Shown here one piece after another: positions 53,200 to 60,404 of a stretch of DNA of 60,404 bases. The notes under the pieces were generated by a model. The model did not search any database, was not told the origin of the DNA, and saw only the letters and a program-made list of their open reading frames with translations. This DNA comes from Gordonia rhizosphera NBRC 16068 (GTDB lineage: Bacteria; Actinomycetota; Actinomycetes; Mycobacteriales; Mycobacteriaceae). How positions within the stretch are numbered: the stretch's first letter is position 1; every line of letters starts with the position of its first letter. A program made the position numbers and the translations under genes. The DNA lies in contig NZ_BAHC01000070.1 in assembly GCF_000298195.1 (NCBI RefSeq), positions 1 through 60,404 of the forward strand. The letters run 5' to 3'.

Positions 53200-54381
53200 A
53201 TGTCCTCCCGCCGCACGATTCGCGTCGCCCTCGTCGGAGCCGGTGCCGCAGGCCAGGCGCACGCCTTCGGTTTCCGCAATGTCTCGATGGCCGCCGGCCT
53301 CGACTCGGTCGCCATCGATCTGGCGACGGTCGTCGACCCCAACGTGGAGTTGGCCCGACGCACCGCCGACCGGTACGGCTACCGAGAGGCCACCGCCGAC
53401 CTGCAGAGCGTGCTCGACGACCCGACCATCGACGCGATCAGCGTCGCGCTGCCCAACAGCGTGCACGCCGTTGTGCTGCCGGCGATCCTGGCCTCGGGCA
53501 AGCATGTGCTGGCCGAGAAGCCGATCGGGCGTAACGCCACCGAGGCCGCCGAGCTGGTGGCGCTGGCCGAGCAGTCGGCCGCGGTGACCGGTGTCGGGTT
53601 CTCGTTCCGGCGCCTGCCCGGTCTGGCCGCGGTCCGCGACGCGGTCGCCGGCGGCGCCATCGGATCGGTGCGCAGTTTCACCGCCTGGTACAACGCCGAC
53701 TACGGCGCCTCGGCCGACGCCCCGTTCTCCTGGCGCTATGCCAAGGAGACCGCCGGCGCGGGTGCGCTGATCGACATCGGTACCCATGCCATCGACAGCG
53801 TCCAGCACGTCGTCGGCCCGATCCGGCGGGTCGTGTCCGCGACCCTGCACACGGCGATCACCGAACGGCCGATCCCGGGCTCCGATCAGACCGGCGTCGT
53901 CGACACCGACGACGTCGCGCTGCTCACCGTCGAAACCGAGAACGGCGCCATCGGGCAGATCCACGTCAGCCGGATCGCTGTCGGCTTGCCCAACTCGCTC
54001 GGCGTGCAGGTGCACGGCGAGAAGGGCCACGCCCGTTTCGATTCGATCGCCGCCGGCGAGTTCCATATTCACCTCGACGACGGTCCCGCAGCGCTGTCCG
54101 GTCCGCGGCGTGTGTTCACCGGGCCGCAGCACCCCTACTTCTCCGACGTCGCGGCCATGCCGGGTGGGGGAGTCGGCACGGGATACGCCGAGGCGTTCGT
54201 CGCGGAGATCCAGCATTTCGTGCGCTGCATCCTCGCCGGCGAGCCGATGGACACCAGCTTCCCGTCGGCGCTGCGGGTGATGCGCGTCGTCGACGCCGCC
54301 TCGCTCGCCGCCGCCGACGGCACCGCCGTCGACATCGACACCATCGTCGAACGCACCGCTCCCGCGGTCAGCCACGCCTGA
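53200..54381 (+). CDS. Gfo/Idh/MocA family oxidoreductase (inositol dehydrogenase-like)
   Basis: A 393-residue NAD(P)-dependent sugar oxidoreductase. The Rossmann motif ALVGAGAAGQAHAFGF is clear, as is the EKP motif in GKHVLAEKPIG. The catalytic-domain segments GAGALIDIGTHAIDSVQHVVG and SDQTGVVDTDDVALLTVE follow. Relatives oxidise inositols or hexose derivatives. It opens an operon with a TIM-barrel isomerase-like gene 26 bases downstream, and a LacI regulator diverges. The start is ATG 53200. The exact sugar cannot be read. Confidence 0.9.
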   Translation: MSSRRTIRVALVGAGAAGQAHAFGFRNVSMAAGLDSVAIDLATVVDPNVELARRTADRYGYREATADLQSVLDDPTIDAISVALPNSVHAVVLPAILASGKHVLAEKPIGRNATEAAELVALAEQSAAVTGVGFSFRRLPGLAAVRDAVAGGAIGSVRSFTAWYNADYGASADAPFSWRYAKETAGAGALIDIGTHAIDSVQHVVGPIRRVVSATLHTAITERPIPGSDQTGVVDTDDVALLTVETENGAIGQIHVSRIAVGLPNSLGVQVHGEKGHARFDSIAAGEFHIHLDDGPAALSGPRRVFTGPQHPYFSDVAAMPGGGVGTGYAEAFVAEIQHFVRCILAGEPMDTSFPSALRVMRVVDAASLAAADGTAVDIDTIVERTAPAVSHA

Positions 54382-54407
54382 TACCTACGAATCCGATTGG
54401 ATCACCG

Positions 54408-55364
54408 ATGAATTCGCCTCTTTCCGACACCGACCTGCAGCCCGTCGCCGACCCGGCGTTCGCCCGCCTGAGCCTGGGCACCGCCCCGGACTCGTGGGGG
54501 ATCTGGTTTCCCGACGACCCGAAACAGCCGCACTGGAGCACCTTCCTCGACGAGGTCGTCGAGGCGGGGTTCTCCACCATCGAACTCGGCCCGTACGGCT
54601 ACCTGCCCACGAACCCCGAACAGCTCAGGGACGAGCTGGGTAAGCGGGGACTGTCGCTGACCGGCGGCACCGTCGGCACCGCCTTGCATCGCGGCCCCGA
54701 GGCCTTCGAGCAGGTCCGCAAGGACGCGTTCGACGTCTGTGAGCTGTTGGCGGCCTTCGATGTTCACCATCTGGTGGTATTGCCCGAGCAGTACACCGAC
54801 CTGCACACCGGCGCACTGACCCAGGCCGCCGAACTGACCGCGGACGAATGGCGCGGCCTGACCGAAGGGCATTCGGCGCTGGGGCGGCTGGTCGCCGACG
54901 CCTTCTCGGTCACGCAGGGTTTCCACCCGCACGTCGACACTCACGTCGACAGTCAGAACTTCATCGAGAAGTTCCTCGACGACACCGATCCGGACACCGT
55001 GTCGCTGTGCCTGGACACCGGGCACGTCTCGTACTGCTCGGGCGACAACGGCGAGATCATCTCGCGCTACCCCGACCGGATCAGCTACATCCACCTCAAG
55101 CAAGTCGATCCCGGTATCGCGGCCAAGGCGCGCGAGGACCATGTCGGGTTCTACGAGGCGGTGCAGCGTGGTGCGATGGTCGAACCACCGCTGGGTGTGC
55201 CGACGATGGAGCCGCTGCTGGCCGACCTCGCCGCCTTGAACCGGGACCTGCGCCTGATCATCGAGCAGGACATGTATCCGGCGCCGCCGGGAAGCGCCAA
55301 GCAGATCGCCATCCGCACCCGTGAGTACTTCGCCGGCATCGGCCTGCTGCCCGCCCAGAAGTAA
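54408..55364 (+). CDS. TIM-barrel sugar isomerase/epimerase (IolE-like)
   Basis: A 318-residue xylose-isomerase-like TIM barrel. SLGTAPDSWGIWFPDDPKQP is the typical start of the inosose-dehydratase type (IolE). The metal-site segments are LCLDTGHVSY, HLKQVDPG and LIIEQDMY. It may dehydrate or isomerise the keto-sugar made by the oxidoreductase upstream. It is 26 bases after that gene and 48 before the binding-protein gene. The inosose dehydratase role is the best guess but not proven. Confidence 0.82.
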   Translation: MNSPLSDTDLQPVADPAFARLSLGTAPDSWGIWFPDDPKQPHWSTFLDEVVEAGFSTIELGPYGYLPTNPEQLRDELGKRGLSLTGGTVGTALHRGPEAFEQVRKDAFDVCELLAAFDVHHLVVLPEQYTDLHTGALTQAAELTADEWRGLTEGHSALGRLVADAFSVTQGFHPHVDTHVDSQNFIEKFLDDTDPDTVSLCLDTGHVSYCSGDNGEIISRYPDRISYIHLKQVDPGIAAKAREDHVGFYEAVQRGAMVEPPLGVPTMEPLLADLAALNRDLRLIIEQDMYPAPPGSAKQIAIRTREYFAGIGLLPAQK

Positions 55365-55412
55365 CCACATCCCAACACCTTTCGCACTATCGTCAACCAA
55401 AGGAGCACGACG

Positions 55413-56426
55413 ATGAGAACACCACTACGGCGCCGGCGCGCGGTGACGGTCGCGGTTGCTGCGGTCGCGGCCACGACCCTGGCCCTGGCGGGCTGCTCGA
55501 GCACCGGCGGGAAACCGGACTCGGGCGGCAACGGGCTGTCTGCGGGTCAGGCCGACACGCCCCGCTACACGGTCGCCATGATCACCCACGGCGTGCCCGG
55601 CAACGCGTTCTGGGATCTCGTCCAGAAGGGCGCCGAAACTGCCGCGGCGAAGGACAACATCGACCTGAAGTACTCTGCCGATCCGCAGGCACCCAATCAG
55701 GCGAATCTCGTGCAGACAGCGATCGATTCGAAGGTGAACGGGATCGCCGTGACACTGGCGAAGCCCGACGCGATGGCGCCGGCGGTCGGCCGGGCACTGG
55801 AGGCGGGAATCCCCGTGGTGGGCCTCAACTCCGGGTTCGACCAGTGGCAGGCGATGGGAGTCCAGCAGTTCTTCGGACAAGACGAGAACATCGCCGGTGA
55901 GGCGGCAGGTAAGCGGCTCGCCGACGAGAATGCCAAGCACGTACTGTGCATCGTGCACGAGCAGGGCAACGTCTCGCTCGAATCCCGTTGCGACGGAGTC
56001 GAGAAGGGCCTCGGCGGCACGGCGACGCTGGAGCGCATCAACGTGAACAGTGCCGACATGCCGTCGGTGAACGCTTCGCTCACGGCGAAGCTGCAGCAGG
56101 ACCCGTCGATCGACCGGATCATCGCGCTCGACGCATCGATCGCGATGACCGCGGTGGATGCCAAGGGCACCGCGGGCAGCGACGCGCGCGTGGCGACCTT
56201 CGACACCAATGCCGCACTCGTCGACGCGATCCGCAGCGGCCAGGTGGAGTGGGCGGTCGACCAGCAGCCGTTCCTGCAGGGCTACCTGGCGGTCGATTCG
56301 CTGTGGCTCTACCTGACCAACGGCAACATGATGGGCGGCGGGCAGGCAGTCCTCACAGGTCCGGCGTTCATCGACAAGACCAATATCGACTCCATCGCGG
56401 AGTACGCCAAGGCAGGTACCCGCTGA
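55413..56426 (+). CDS. Sugar-type ABC transporter substrate-binding lipoprotein
   Basis: A 337-residue lipoprotein. The signal peptide ends in LAGC with the lipid Cys at 28. The body is a periplasmic sugar-binding fold of the ribose/inositol type: TVAMITHGVPGNAFWDLVQK, then GIAVTLAKPDAMAPAVGRAL, then GIPVVGLNSG. AAAGGAG precedes ATG 55413. Permease and ATPase genes of an importer are missing; the gene is followed by a strong terminator. It may use a transporter encoded elsewhere or serve as a sugar sensor. Confidence 0.88.
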   Translation: MRTPLRRRRAVTVAVAAVAATTLALAGCSSTGGKPDSGGNGLSAGQADTPRYTVAMITHGVPGNAFWDLVQKGAETAAAKDNIDLKYSADPQAPNQANLVQTAIDSKVNGIAVTLAKPDAMAPAVGRALEAGIPVVGLNSGFDQWQAMGVQQFFGQDENIAGEAAGKRLADENAKHVLCIVHEQGNVSLESRCDGVEKGLGGTATLERINVNSADMPSVNASLTAKLQQDPSIDRIIALDASIAMTAVDAKGTAGSDARVATFDTNAALVDAIRSGQVEWAVDQQPFLQGYLAVDSLWLYLTNGNMMGGGQAVLTGPAFIDKTNIDSIAEYAKAGTR

Positions 56427-56444
56427 CGTCCCGGTAGGTCACAT

Positions 56445-56486
56445 AGCAGGTGGTCCACGACAACGTGTCGTCGTGGACCACCTGCT
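56445..56486. terminator. Strong stem-loop after the LacI-controlled operon
   Basis: Perfect 17-base arms, AGCAGGTGGTCCACGAC at 56445-56461 and its complement at 56470-56486, enclose an eight-base loop. It lies 19 bases after the binding-protein stop and marks the operon end. There is no U-run. Confidence 0.85.
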
Positions 56487-56561
56487 CATGGTGAAACCCT
56501 TCGGGTGCCTCCGACAGAACTGTGGAAGCTGCTGTCACACCTCGAGATTGTCCGTAGGTTC

Positions 56562-57581
56562 TCAGACTCGCCTGAGAGCCTCGGGCGTGAGTTCGTGTGC
56601 ACCGTAGCTGTTGTCATCCGGGTTGATCGTCACGCCCGGTGCGACGAGCTCGTCGATCCGGTCCAGGACCCCGGTCGACAGTCTGATGTCGGCAGCGGGC
56701 AGGTAGGACTCGAGCTGCTGCATCGTGCGCGGGCCGACGATGGCCGCCGTGACGCCGGGGTGGTTGATCACAAAAGCGATGGCCAGCTCGATCAGCGCCA
56801 TCCCGGACTGCTCGGCGAGCAGGGCGAGTTCCTCGACGATGTCGAGCTTGCGCTGGTTGGCTGGGCTGGACATGTCGAAGCGGGCGTTTGGTCGTGCACT
56901 CGACGTGGGGGAGGCGGCGGCGTCCTTGCGCCACCGACCCGACAGCCAACCGCCGGACAGTGGGCTGTAGGTCAGGCTGCCCATGCCGTGGCGTTGCACG
57001 GTCGGCAACACATCCCCCTCGATGCCGCGCACCAGAATCGAGTACGGCGGCTGTTCGGTGACGAACCGGGAGAAGCGGTTCTGCTTCGCCGCCCATTGCG
57101 CTTCGACGATCTGGGAACCGGAGAACGACGACGAGCCGATGTAGCGGACCTTGCCCGCGTGCACCAGATCGGTCAGCGCGCCGAGGGTTTCCTCGATATC
57201 GGTGTCGGGACTCGGCCGGTGAACCTGGTACAGGTCGATGTGGTCGGTGTTCAGCCGCTCGAGGGAGCTCTCGACCTCGCGGATGATCCACCGGCGCGAC
57301 CCTCCACGGTGATTCGGGTCCTCACCCATCGGCATGAAGAACTTCGTCGCCAGGAACACGTCGTCACGCCGGCCGCGCAACGCCTCGCCGACGATCTCTT
57401 CGGACACACCCCCGGAGTACACGTCGGCGGTGTCCACGAAGTTGATCCCGGCGTCCAAGGCGGCGTGGATGATTCGGATCGAATCCTGTCTGTCGTTGTT
57501 ACCCCACGGGCCGAACATCATGGCGCCCAGGCACAACGGGCTGACCTGCACCCCGGTGCGGCCGAGTGGACGATACTGCAT
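56562..57581 (-). CDS. Aldo/keto reductase
   Basis: A 339-residue aldo/keto reductase. MQYRPLGRTGVQVSPLCLG is a typical start, followed by NFVDTADVYSGGVSE with the catalytic Asp and Tyr, FLATKFF with Lys and DLYQVHRP with His. The end PGVTAAIVGPRTMQQLESYL binds the NADPH phosphate side. AAGGAAA precedes ATG 57581. A broken MmyB-type regulator diverges from it, a pairing common in actinomycetes, so its regulation may be lost here. Confidence 0.92.
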   Translation of the reverse strand: MQYRPLGRTGVQVSPLCLGAMMFGPWGNNDRQDSIRIIHAALDAGINFVDTADVYSGGVSEEIVGEALRGRRDDVFLATKFFMPMGEDPNHRGGSRRWIIREVESSLERLNTDHIDLYQVHRPSPDTDIEETLGALTDLVHAGKVRYIGSSSFSGSQIVEAQWAAKQNRFSRFVTEQPPYSILVRGIEGDVLPTVQRHGMGSLTYSPLSGGWLSGRWRKDAAASPTSSARPNARFDMSSPANQRKLDIVEELALLAEQSGMALIELAIAFVINHPGVTAAIVGPRTMQQLESYLPAADIRLSTGVLDRIDELVAPGVTINPDDNSYGAHELTPEALRRV

Positions 57582-57653
57582 GGTTTCCTTCTTTCATCGA
57601 CGACTGCCTGATCGACGCTACGCACGCGAACAGCTCTGAGGGAGGCCCCGGCG

Positions 57654-58544
57654 ACGAGCACCACCAGCGATGACCACCGCGCCCAGGTCCGGGAGTTCCT
57701 GACCACCCGGCGTGCCCGCATCACCCCCGAGCAGGCAGGCCTGCCCGCCTACGGCGGCAACCGGCGGGTCAAGGGGCTGCGCCGTGAGGAGGTGGCGCTG
57801 CTCGCCGGGGTCAGTATCGACTACTACGTGCGGATGGAACGTGGCAACCTGGCCGGGGCATCGGATGCGGTGCTCGAGGGGGTGGCGAGTGCGTTACAGC
57901 TCGACGACGCCGAGCGCGCCCACCTGTTCGATCTGGCGCGCGCCGCACAGACACATCCGTCACGACGACGCGCCAAGGCCACCGGTGTGACGGCCGGGAT
58001 CCAGCAGGTTCTCGATGCGATCGTCGACGCACCGGCGTGGGTGCGTAACGCGCCACGACATGCTCGCCGCCAACCGGATGGCGCGGGCGTTGTATGCGCC
58101 GCTGCTGGACCGTGATTCGCGGCGTCCGCCCAACAATGCGCGGGTCGTGTTTCTCGATCCGGCATCGCAGGAGTTGTCGTCGACTGGGAACGCGCCGCCG
58201 ACGACATCGCCGCGATGCTGCGCTCGGAGGCCGGGAGCAACCCGCACGACAAGCAGTTGATCGAGCTCATCGGTGAACTTTCCACCCGAAGTGAGGATTT
58301 CCGCACTCGGTGGGCGGCGCACAACGTGCGTTTCCACCGCACCGGGCACAAGAAACTGCACCACCCCGTCGTCGGGGATCTGGATCTGGACTTCGAGGCC
58401 ATGGAGTTACCCGCCCACCCCGGGCTCACGCTGATCGTCTATACCGCACCCGCCGACACCCGCGCCGCGGACGGACTCAGACTGCTCGGCAGCTGGGCGG
58501 CGACCGCCGAGCAGTCCGGGGAGCTCAAAGCGCTGCGCAGCTGA
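57654..58544 (+). pseudogene. MmyB-type XRE family transcriptional regulator, frameshifted
   Basis: The N-terminal helix-turn-helix is intact in one frame: REFLTTRRARITPEQAGLPA, then VKGLRREEVALLAGVSIDYY and VRMERGNLAG. Around 58048 the homology jumps frame to RHDMLAANRMARALYAPLLD, and around 58172 it jumps again to DWERAADDIAAMLRSEAG. It then runs to the normal C-terminus at 58544. There is also no ATG or GTG at the expected start; an ACG at 57654 sits eight bases after GGGAGG. Two single-base losses and a start change make function unlikely unless they are sequence errors. Confidence 0.8.
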
Positions 58545-58618
58545 TCAGACCGCGTGGTCTACGACGAGTACGGGTGCCACAGCTCGACGAATCGGGGATG
58601 AACTCGTCGAGTGCACCG

Positions 58619-59356
58619 TCACTGGCCGCCTGCACCATCCGAAGATGCGCCAATCGCAGGGGCGCCGAGGTGCGTGGCCATCAAGCGGAATGCCACCGAG
58701 GGTTGCCGGTTGGCGATCGCATTCGTAATCTCGGTGTGGGCGCTCAGGGAGTGCTTCATCGCTGCGTCATCGCCAAGGAGGGTGTCCTCGTCAAACTGCC
58801 GGTAAGCAGCACGCGACACGGCCTCGATGAAGGTCGAGAGGACCTCGTTGTGGCTGGCTTTCGACACCGCGCTGTGCCATTGGATCTTGCAGTCGACGAA
58901 GTCTCGGGAGCTCTCGAATGCCTCGACGGTCCTGTCGTTGATCGATGTCAGCTCCGCGAGATCGTCGTTCGTACGGCGCTCGGCGGCGAAGTATGCACAC
59001 CATGGCTCGATGACCCGTCGGGCTTCGACGAGCATCTCGGTGCTGGGCGCCCACCCTTCGAGGTGCAGCGCCACCGAACTCATGAAGGCCGACGCCGTGG
59101 GCCGCGACACTATCGAACCGCCCCGGCGACCCGTCTTGACGACGATGAGGCCTTGTCTCTGCAGTTGCCCGAGTGCGTCGCGGACCACCGACCGTGCTAG
59201 TCCGCTGTCCTCGACCAGTTGTCGCTCTGGCGGCAGTTGGGTCCCGACGGGGAACTCGCCCGAGATGATCTTGTCCCGGATCGTCTCGGCGAAGACATCG
59301 GCCGGTCGTGGGACCTTGACCGCCTCGATGTCGAGGCGTCCGCTTTCCTCACCCAT
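58619..59356 (-). CDS. FadR/GntR family transcriptional regulator
   Basis: A regulator of about 245 residues. The N-terminal winged helix reads RPADVFAETIRDKIISGEFP then LPPERQLVEDSGLARSVVRD. The C-terminal FCD-type helical domain has EARRVIEPWCAYFAAE, with metal-site residues in VDCKIQWHSAVSKASHN and SLSAHTEITNAIA. The start could be ATG 59356 or GTG 59383, which has GGGGTGA upstream. It lies downstream of the gene at the window edge on the same strand. The effector is probably an organic acid. Confidence 0.82.
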   Translation of the reverse strand: MGEESGRLDIEAVKVPRPADVFAETIRDKIISGEFPVGTQLPPERQLVEDSGLARSVVRDALGQLQRQGLIVVKTGRRGGSIVSRPTASAFMSSVALHLEGWAPSTEMLVEARRVIEPWCAYFAAERRTNDDLAELTSINDRTVEAFESSRDFVDCKIQWHSAVSKASHNEVLSTFIEAVSRAAYRQFDEDTLLGDDAAMKHSLSAHTEITNAIANRQPSVAFRLMATHLGAPAIGASSDGAGGQ

Positions 59357-59460
59357 GTCTTGGAATATAGGCGTCCCCGGCACGACTCACCCCCACTGTC
59401 CGCCCATATTCGGCAAAGCGGCGTCGACAAGCGGCCGAGTTTGCCCGGACGGGGCGGGAT

Positions 59461-60404
59461 CTATCGGGTGACCGGAGGCGTTGTCGTCGCCGGGGCAATT
59501 CCCTCCGGTAGGCCCGATGGATGATGCGGTCCGATCGCGACGTGTTCGAAGAGGCCGAGTCCGACCGATCCGTCGGATCGTGTCGCCCTGCAGATCTGTT
59601 GGGCGTGGACGTTCTCGATCTTCGTCGGTACGGCGTCGGCGAGTTTCCAGGCGTCTGAGCCCACCGCGAGTCCTCCGTGGTCGGTGCCGTGTTTCCACGT
59701 CGGGTGGTAGTACCCGAGGCCCTGCATCAGGAACTCGGCCACCGGTTCGATCTCGATAGAGCGGGACACCGGTCCGCGGGGACCGACGGTCAGGGAGACG
59801 TGTCGTGCCCGTCTGGTTCCGGGCGCATAGTCGATGTCGAAACCGAAGGTGTCGCTGCGCAGGATCCTGTCCTCTTCGCCGTATGCAGGATCGTCGGGGC
59901 CGAGGAACGGGAGCACCGCGACGGTGCGGGCCTCACTGAGGCCCTCGGGTGTCTCGTTCACCGCGACGAGGAGGCATTCATCGTCGAATCGCAGCAGCGT
60001 CCACGCGAAGTAGATGGCGCTCTTGTGGGCAGAGTCCTTTCCTTCGGCTGCTGTGCCCGTGGTCCGTGAACCCCATGATCGGTCACGAAAACCCCACCAG
60101 TCGGTGCGGTCACACGACGTCGTCACCCCGTCCACGGTGAAGGAACCGGACCACTCGCCGAACTGAACCGTGCGCACCCGCTCGGCGATCAGTGTGTTTC
60201 CGGACTCCCGCCGCATCCTGCTGTCCTCGATGTGCTGGGTGACCGCGGTGAACGTCAGGTCGGCCGACATCCCGTCCTGCTCGTCGAGCGTGACACGCAG
60301 GACCTGCATCGGTTCCACGATCTCGAGCCGGAGGGGGCCCGCGACCATGTCGCGATCGCGGGTGAGCGGTGCCGAGGCGAAGGTGGAGCGCTGGACACCG
60401 TCGC
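59461..60404 (-). CDS. Hypothetical protein, 5' end beyond the window
   Basis: The frame is open to the window edge, so the first part of the gene is missing. About 314 residues are visible. Conserved-looking segments are SGSFTVDGVTTSCDRTDWWG followed by FRDRSWGSR, and YYHPTWKHGTDHGGLAVGSD near the end. The WGFRDRSWG element resembles lipocalin-like or carotenoid-hydratase-like (DUF7064/DUF7065-type) proteins found near steroid and terpenoid catabolic genes, but I am not sure. An in-frame ATG at 60348 is probably internal. A FadR-type regulator follows downstream. Confidence 0.65.
   Translation of the reverse strand, partial: DGVQRSTFASAPLTRDRDMVAGPLRLEIVEPMQVLRVTLDEQDGMSADLTFTAVTQHIEDSRMRRESGNTLIAERVRTVQFGEWSGSFTVDGVTTSCDRTDWWGFRDRSWGSRTTGTAAEGKDSAHKSAIYFAWTLLRFDDECLLVAVNETPEGLSEARTVAVLPFLGPDDPAYGEEDRILRSDTFGFDIDYAPGTRRARHVSLTVGPRGPVSRSIEIEPVAEFLMQGLGYYHPTWKHGTDHGGLAVGSDAWKLADAVPTKIENVHAQQICRATRSDGSVGLGLFEHVAIGPHHPSGLPEGIAPATTTPPVTR

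Noticed and set aside
52984..54375. 463-codon open frame on the minus strand
   Set aside because: It is antisense to the oxidoreductase at 53200, which has clear Rossmann and EKP motifs.
1..60404. CRISPR arrays, tRNA or rRNA genes, insertion sequences, phage genes
   Set aside because: I looked for regular spaced repeats, cloverleaf-like segments, and transposase or integrase motifs and found none that I could support.

Overview
This window is high-GC DNA from an actinomycete, most likely a mycolic-acid-containing member of the Mycobacteriales (Gordonia, Rhodococcus, Williamsia or a relative). The evidence is strong GC bias at third codon positions, a mycofactocin-type short-chain dehydrogenase, a ferredoxin fused to an FprB-like ferredoxin reductase, P450s with their own small ferredoxin, an acyl desaturase, and many short regulator-plus-enzyme units typical of a catabolic accessory region. 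No rRNA, tRNA, CRISPR array, intact insertion sequence or phage gene was seen.

Region 1 (1-11.0 kb) starts with a two-domain VOC protein. It continues with a same-strand oxidation cluster: a family III CoA-transferase, a 3-hydroxyisobutyrate-dehydrogenase-like enzyme, an aldehyde dehydrogenase, a mycofactocin-type SDR, a cytochrome P450, a fused ferredoxin/ferredoxin reductase, and a second aldehyde dehydrogenase. The broken end of an enoyl-CoA hydratase follows. The set could hydroxylate a substrate, oxidise alcohol to aldehyde to acid, and activate the acid to a CoA thioester. Region 2 (11-16.2 kb) is a branched-chain-amino-acid-type ABC importer (LivF, LivG, fused LivH-LivM) with its lipoprotein binding protein on the other strand; it may import the substrate of region 1.

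Region 3 (16.9-22.5 kb) has two zinc alcohol dehydrogenases flanking a broken acyl-CoA thioesterase, a tautomerase, a divergent TetR regulator with paired operators, and an SDR with a late frameshift. Region 4 (22.6-30.5 kb) has a secreted DUF2961/GH172-like protein, an MFS permease, a LysR regulator with a divergent RhtA-like exporter, an acyl desaturase and a DUF5994 protein. Region 5 (30.5-38.5 kb) has a carboxymuconolactone-decarboxylase-family protein, a BenE-like permease, a P450 / TetR / [3Fe-4S] ferredoxin unit, a peroxidase-related CxxC protein, a sugar-type oxidoreductase and an MFS permease.

Region 6 (38.6-39.8 kb) is a toxin-antitoxin-like pair ending in a RES-domain protein. Region 7 (39.8-47.7 kb) is the best candidate for an undescribed system: a PucR-type regulator diverges from an operon of an acyl-CoA ligase, a multi-spanning DUF3556 membrane protein, a phytoene-desaturase-like FAD oxidoreductase and two SDRs. 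The operon is closed by a perfect 16-bp hairpin. Region 8 (47.8-60.4 kb) has an EthD protein, a beta-lactamase-fold protein with altered motifs, two aldo/keto reductases, a glucose/sorbosone-dehydrogenase-like lipoprotein, and a LacI-regulated inositol-type operon with an orphan sugar-binding lipoprotein. It ends with a broken MmyB-type regulator, a FadR-type regulator and a gene cut by the window edge.

At least four genes carry nonsense or frameshift lesions. Either catabolic genes are decaying here or the assembly has several single-base errors.
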